NCBI GenBank assembly: GCA_900759225.1
Contig: CAAEUM010000034.1
Location: 1 to 6,379, forward strand
From: Lachnospiraceae bacterium
GTDB lineage: Bacteria; Bacillota; Clostridia; Lachnospirales; Lachnospiraceae
DNA length: 6,379 bases
Direction of reading: 5' to 3'
Shown: positions 4,443-6,379 of the stretch, piece after piece
Numbering within the stretch: position 1 is the first letter of the stretch
Layout: each line of letters starts with the position of its first letter
Made by a program: the position numbers and the translations under genes
The notes under the pieces: generated by a model
Seen by the model: only the letters and a program-made list of their open reading frames with translations
The model's database searches: none
Told to the model about the DNA's origin: nothing

Positions 4443-5748
4443 GTACATCCACTCCTTTTTCTAAAAATGCCTTCAGCTCCCCAATCAGGTACAGAGAGCC
4501 AACACAGAACAAGAGCTGCCCCCTGGCCAGCTGTTCCATATGGGAAAAACCCTCCCCAACACAGCCATAGGCCCGGACAGGGCAATCCGCCTTTTCCTTA
4601 AAAAGCGTTTCCAGCTGCAAAGCCTCAAGGCCCCGGCTGCTCTCCATCTGTACTACGCCAATGGCTTCAAAGGGAAGGCCCTCACACAAGATCCCGGCCA
4701 TCTCCCCATAGTCCTTGTCCGACACAGCAGCAAATAAAAGAAAGGCCTTCTTCTTTCTTCTGGCACATATATGGGCGGCTGCCCTTACAAAGGCCTGTAT
4801 ACCGCCGGGATTGTGTGCCCCGTCCAGGAACACATCCTTTCTTGCCTCTTCCATGCGCCCGGGCCATCTGGCATGGAAAATGCCCTCCTGCAGCCATTTG
4901 CCGCTTATGCTCCTGTTTTCCCTCTGTGCAAGGACTTCCATTATGCGCACTGCCACCATGGCGTTCTGACACTGGTATGAAGCCTCAAAGGGGATTTTAA
5001 GAGGGAGGGTGTCCCCGGATAAAAGCTTTGCCTGTACTTCCATAAAGCCATCCCTGATCTCCCCTGCCTCATAGTCAGACTGCCCCACACCAAAAGCAGG
5101 TGCTCCCTGTTTTTTTGCAATCCCGCAGATAACCCGGGATGCTTCGTTGACTGTATCATCAAATATAATAGGAACACCCGGCTTTATGATACCCGCCTTC
5201 TCCCCTGCAATGGCTTCAATGGTATTTCCTAAATACTGGGTGTGATCCAGGCTGATGGAGGTAATCGCACAGGCCAGAGGCTGTTCCAGCACATTCGTTG
5301 CATCCAGACGGCCTCCCAGCCCGGTTTCCACCACCATTACCTCTGCCCCCTGCTTTTTAAACAGCTCCACTGCCATATAAAACAGGAATTCAAAAAAGGT
5401 AGGGTGACAGATACCCTGAGCCTTCAGCCTTTCGGCTGTGTCCAGAACCCTCCGAAAAGCCTCCTCAAAGGGAGCCTTCTCCACCATCACCCCGTTGATC
5501 AAAAAGCGCTCCCGCAGGGTTTTCAGATGAGGGGATATAAACGTCCCTGTACGGACTCCTGCCTCTGTCAGCAGGGAAGTCAAAAAGGCACATACAGAGC
5601 CCTTTCCATTGGTTCCTGCCACATGGATTGCAGGGATCCCCCTGTCAGGATTTCCCATTTCTTCCAGAAACTTTCTTACATCTTCCAGGGAATGTTTCTT
5701 AGCGGCCCACATAGGGATCTGATTTATGTATTCCTCTGCCTGTCCCAT
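4435..5748 (-). CDS. folC: Folylpolyglutamate synthase / dihydrofolate synthase
   Basis: FolC is a cytoplasmic ATP-dependent ligase that adds glutamate to dihydropteroate and/or extends the gamma-glutamyl tail of folates. The 437-residue product fits the family (430 in B. subtilis) and has Mur-ligase architecture. Motifs are the P-loop HVAGTNGKGS at 42-51, ISPHL at 71-75, ETGLGGRLDATN at 141-152, SLDHTQYLG at 166-174 and AGEKAGIIK at 181-189 (the region of the modified lysine). The C-terminal domain has WPGRME at 295-300, DGAHN at 309-313 and GSLYLIGE at 417-424. All key residues seem intact. I chose ATG 5748 because MGQAEEYI begins where FolC proteins normally start and AGGAGGTGG precedes it, though 14 nt from AGGAGG is long. 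ATG 5781 would add 11 residues with only a weak site. Whether both activities are present cannot be read from the sequence. Confidence 0.93.
   Translation of the reverse strand: MGQAEEYINQIPMWAAKKHSLEDVRKFLEEMGNPDRGIPAIHVAGTNGKGSVCAFLTSLLTEAGVRTGTFISPHLKTLRERFLINGVMVEKAPFEEAFRRVLDTAERLKAQGICHPTFFEFLFYMAVELFKKQGAEVMVVETGLGGRLDATNVLEQPLACAITSISLDHTQYLGNTIEAIAGEKAGIIKPGVPIIFDDTVNEASRVICGIAKKQGAPAFGVGQSDYEAGEIRDGFMEVQAKLLSGDTLPLKIPFEASYQCQNAMVAVRIMEVLAQRENRSISGKWLQEGIFHARWPGRMEEARKDVFLDGAHNPGGIQAFVRAAAHICARRKKKAFLLFAAVSDKDYGEMAGILCEGLPFEAIGVVQMESSRGLEALQLETLFKEKADCPVRAYGCVGEGFSHMEQLARGQLLFCVGSLYLIGELKAFLEKGVDVHD
4452..4457 (-). promoter_or_regulatory. Ribosome binding site of the 46-residue ORF
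   Basis: AAGGAG within an A-rich stretch (AAAAAGGAG) inside the 3' end of folC, 9 nt before ATG 4442-4440. The only start codon it could sensibly serve is that of the small ORF, which is the main support for its translation. Confidence 0.6.
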
Positions 5749-5779
5749 GGTCTCGCCATCCACCTCCTCTTTCCTAATC

Positions 5780-5808
5780 ATAGTAACCTAAATTGCTTCC
5801 ATAATCAA
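5780..5808 (-). promoter_or_regulatory. Weak candidate sigma-A promoter for folC
   Basis: TTGATT (5808-5803) and TACTAT (5785-5780) lie 17 nt apart on the minus strand, each matching 4 of 6 consensus bases. Transcription would start near 5773, just downstream of ATG 5781, which would force use of ATG 5748. The match is poor enough to occur by chance. No clear terminator separates the upstream transporter gene, so folC could instead be read from further upstream. Confidence 0.25.
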
Positions 5809-5844
5809 CCGCAGGTTATCGCCGGGCTTTGACAAAAAGAGCCC

Positions 5845-6379
5845 CTATGCTTTTTTGGGTATCTGTGCCAGCATGATCGCACCAAACATCAGTACACAGC
5901 CCGCAATCTCCCTGGCAGACAGCTGCTGTCCTAAAATGACCCAGCCTGCAAGGACAGAAATACTGGATTCCAGGCTTAAGATAAGGGACGCAATGGTTGG
6001 GTCTGCCCCTGCCTGTCCCACGATCTGAAGAGTGTATGCTACGCCGCAGGAGAAAATGCCTGCATAGGCCAGAGGAAGCCATGCTTCCAGAAGCTGAGAA
6101 ACAACCGGTTCCTCAAACAGAAGCATTCCCACACCAGACAAAGCGCCGCTGACAAAAAACTGGATACAGGACATCTTTACTCCATCCACCATGGGAGAAA
6201 AATGGTCAATGACCATAATATGGAGAGCAAACAGGAATGCACAGATCATTACAAGAACATCACCCTTATTTATGTCTCCAGCCCCTCCTGTCATGCACAG
6301 GAGATAAAGGCCTGCCACAGACAATGCCACTGCCCCTGCAATAGCAGGGCTGCATTTTTTTCCTGCAAACAGCCCGAAA
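5845..6379 (-). CDS. EamA/DMT-family transporter, C-terminal part (5' end beyond the window)
   Basis: This is the C-terminal 177 residues of a drug/metabolite-transporter (DMT) superfamily permease; full-length members are about 290-300 residues with ten membrane helices. The frame is open to the window edge (first residues FGLFAGKKCSPAIAG), so the gene is cut by the window and not truncated in nature. About six hydrophobic segments are visible: the SVAGLYLLC helix, a loop, then GDVLVMICAFLFALHIM opening the second EamA domain, three more helices, and a last helix ending AQIPKKA. ADPTIASLILSLESSISVLAGWVILG is the typical conserved penultimate stretch with the glutamate found in EamA repeats. 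Substrate cannot be predicted; family members export amino acids, metabolites or drugs. It ends at TAG 5847-5845, about 96 nt before folC; co-transcription is possible but not shown. Confidence 0.88.
   Translation of the reverse strand, partial: FGLFAGKKCSPAIAGAVALSVAGLYLLCMTGGAGDINKGDVLVMICAFLFALHIMVIDHFSPMVDGVKMSCIQFFVSGALSGVGMLLFEEPVVSQLLEAWLPLAYAGIFSCGVAYTLQIVGQAGADPTIASLILSLESSISVLAGWVILGQQLSAREIAGCVLMFGAIMLAQIPKKA

Noticed and set aside
5821..5846. Possible terminator after the transporter gene (GGGCT/AGCCC hairpin)
   Set aside because: The stem is five perfect pairs plus two after a bulge, and no T-tract follows, so termination is unlikely.

Overview
Every gene supported here lies on the minus strand, so the window reads from high coordinates to low. 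The content is core chromosomal DNA of an endospore-forming Firmicute. Moderate GC, strong AGGAGG-type ribosome binding sites and a spoIIA-sigF-spoVA cluster preceded by folC point to class Clostridia, most likely a Lachnospiraceae-type gut anaerobe. The family assignment is an inference from recall, not from a search.

Layout in the direction of transcription. (1) 6379-5845: C-terminal 60% or so of an EamA/DMT-family membrane transporter, cut by the window edge. (2) 5748-2991: a tightly packed unit of folC, an unannotated 46-residue acidic ORF that overlaps the folC stop, and a 435-residue TPR protein with one central membrane segment. It closes with a strong rho-independent terminator at 2920-2969. 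(3) 2919-2803: a GC-rich spacer of about 100 bp bounded by 14-bp perfect direct repeats and full of palindromes. It sits where the spoIIA promoter would be expected. (4) 2802-1215: spoIIAA-spoIIAB-sigF, the forespore sigma-F switch (anti-anti-sigma, anti-sigma kinase, sigma). (5) 1214-1118: an intergenic region with a near-perfect sigma-G promoter. (6) 1117-1: a 70-residue single-pass membrane protein I do not recognise, then spoVAA and the first 98 codons of spoVAB, running off the window towards the rest of the spoVA operon.

How the genes fit together. SpoIIAB holds sigma-F inactive until dephosphorylated SpoIIAA releases it in the forespore. Sigma-F leads to sigma-G, and sigma-G would then read the promoter at 1140-1169 to make SpoVA proteins, the inner-membrane channel for dipicolinic acid. 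Several junctions overlap (spoIIAA/spoIIAB ORFs, small ORF/spoVAA, spoVAA/spoVAB, folC/46-aa ORF), suggesting translational coupling. The items most worth a second look are the two small proteins, the repeat-like spacer upstream of spoIIAA, and the absence of a recognisable sigma-H promoter there. I found no mobile-element genes, RNA genes or CRISPR arrays, and no wholly new system.
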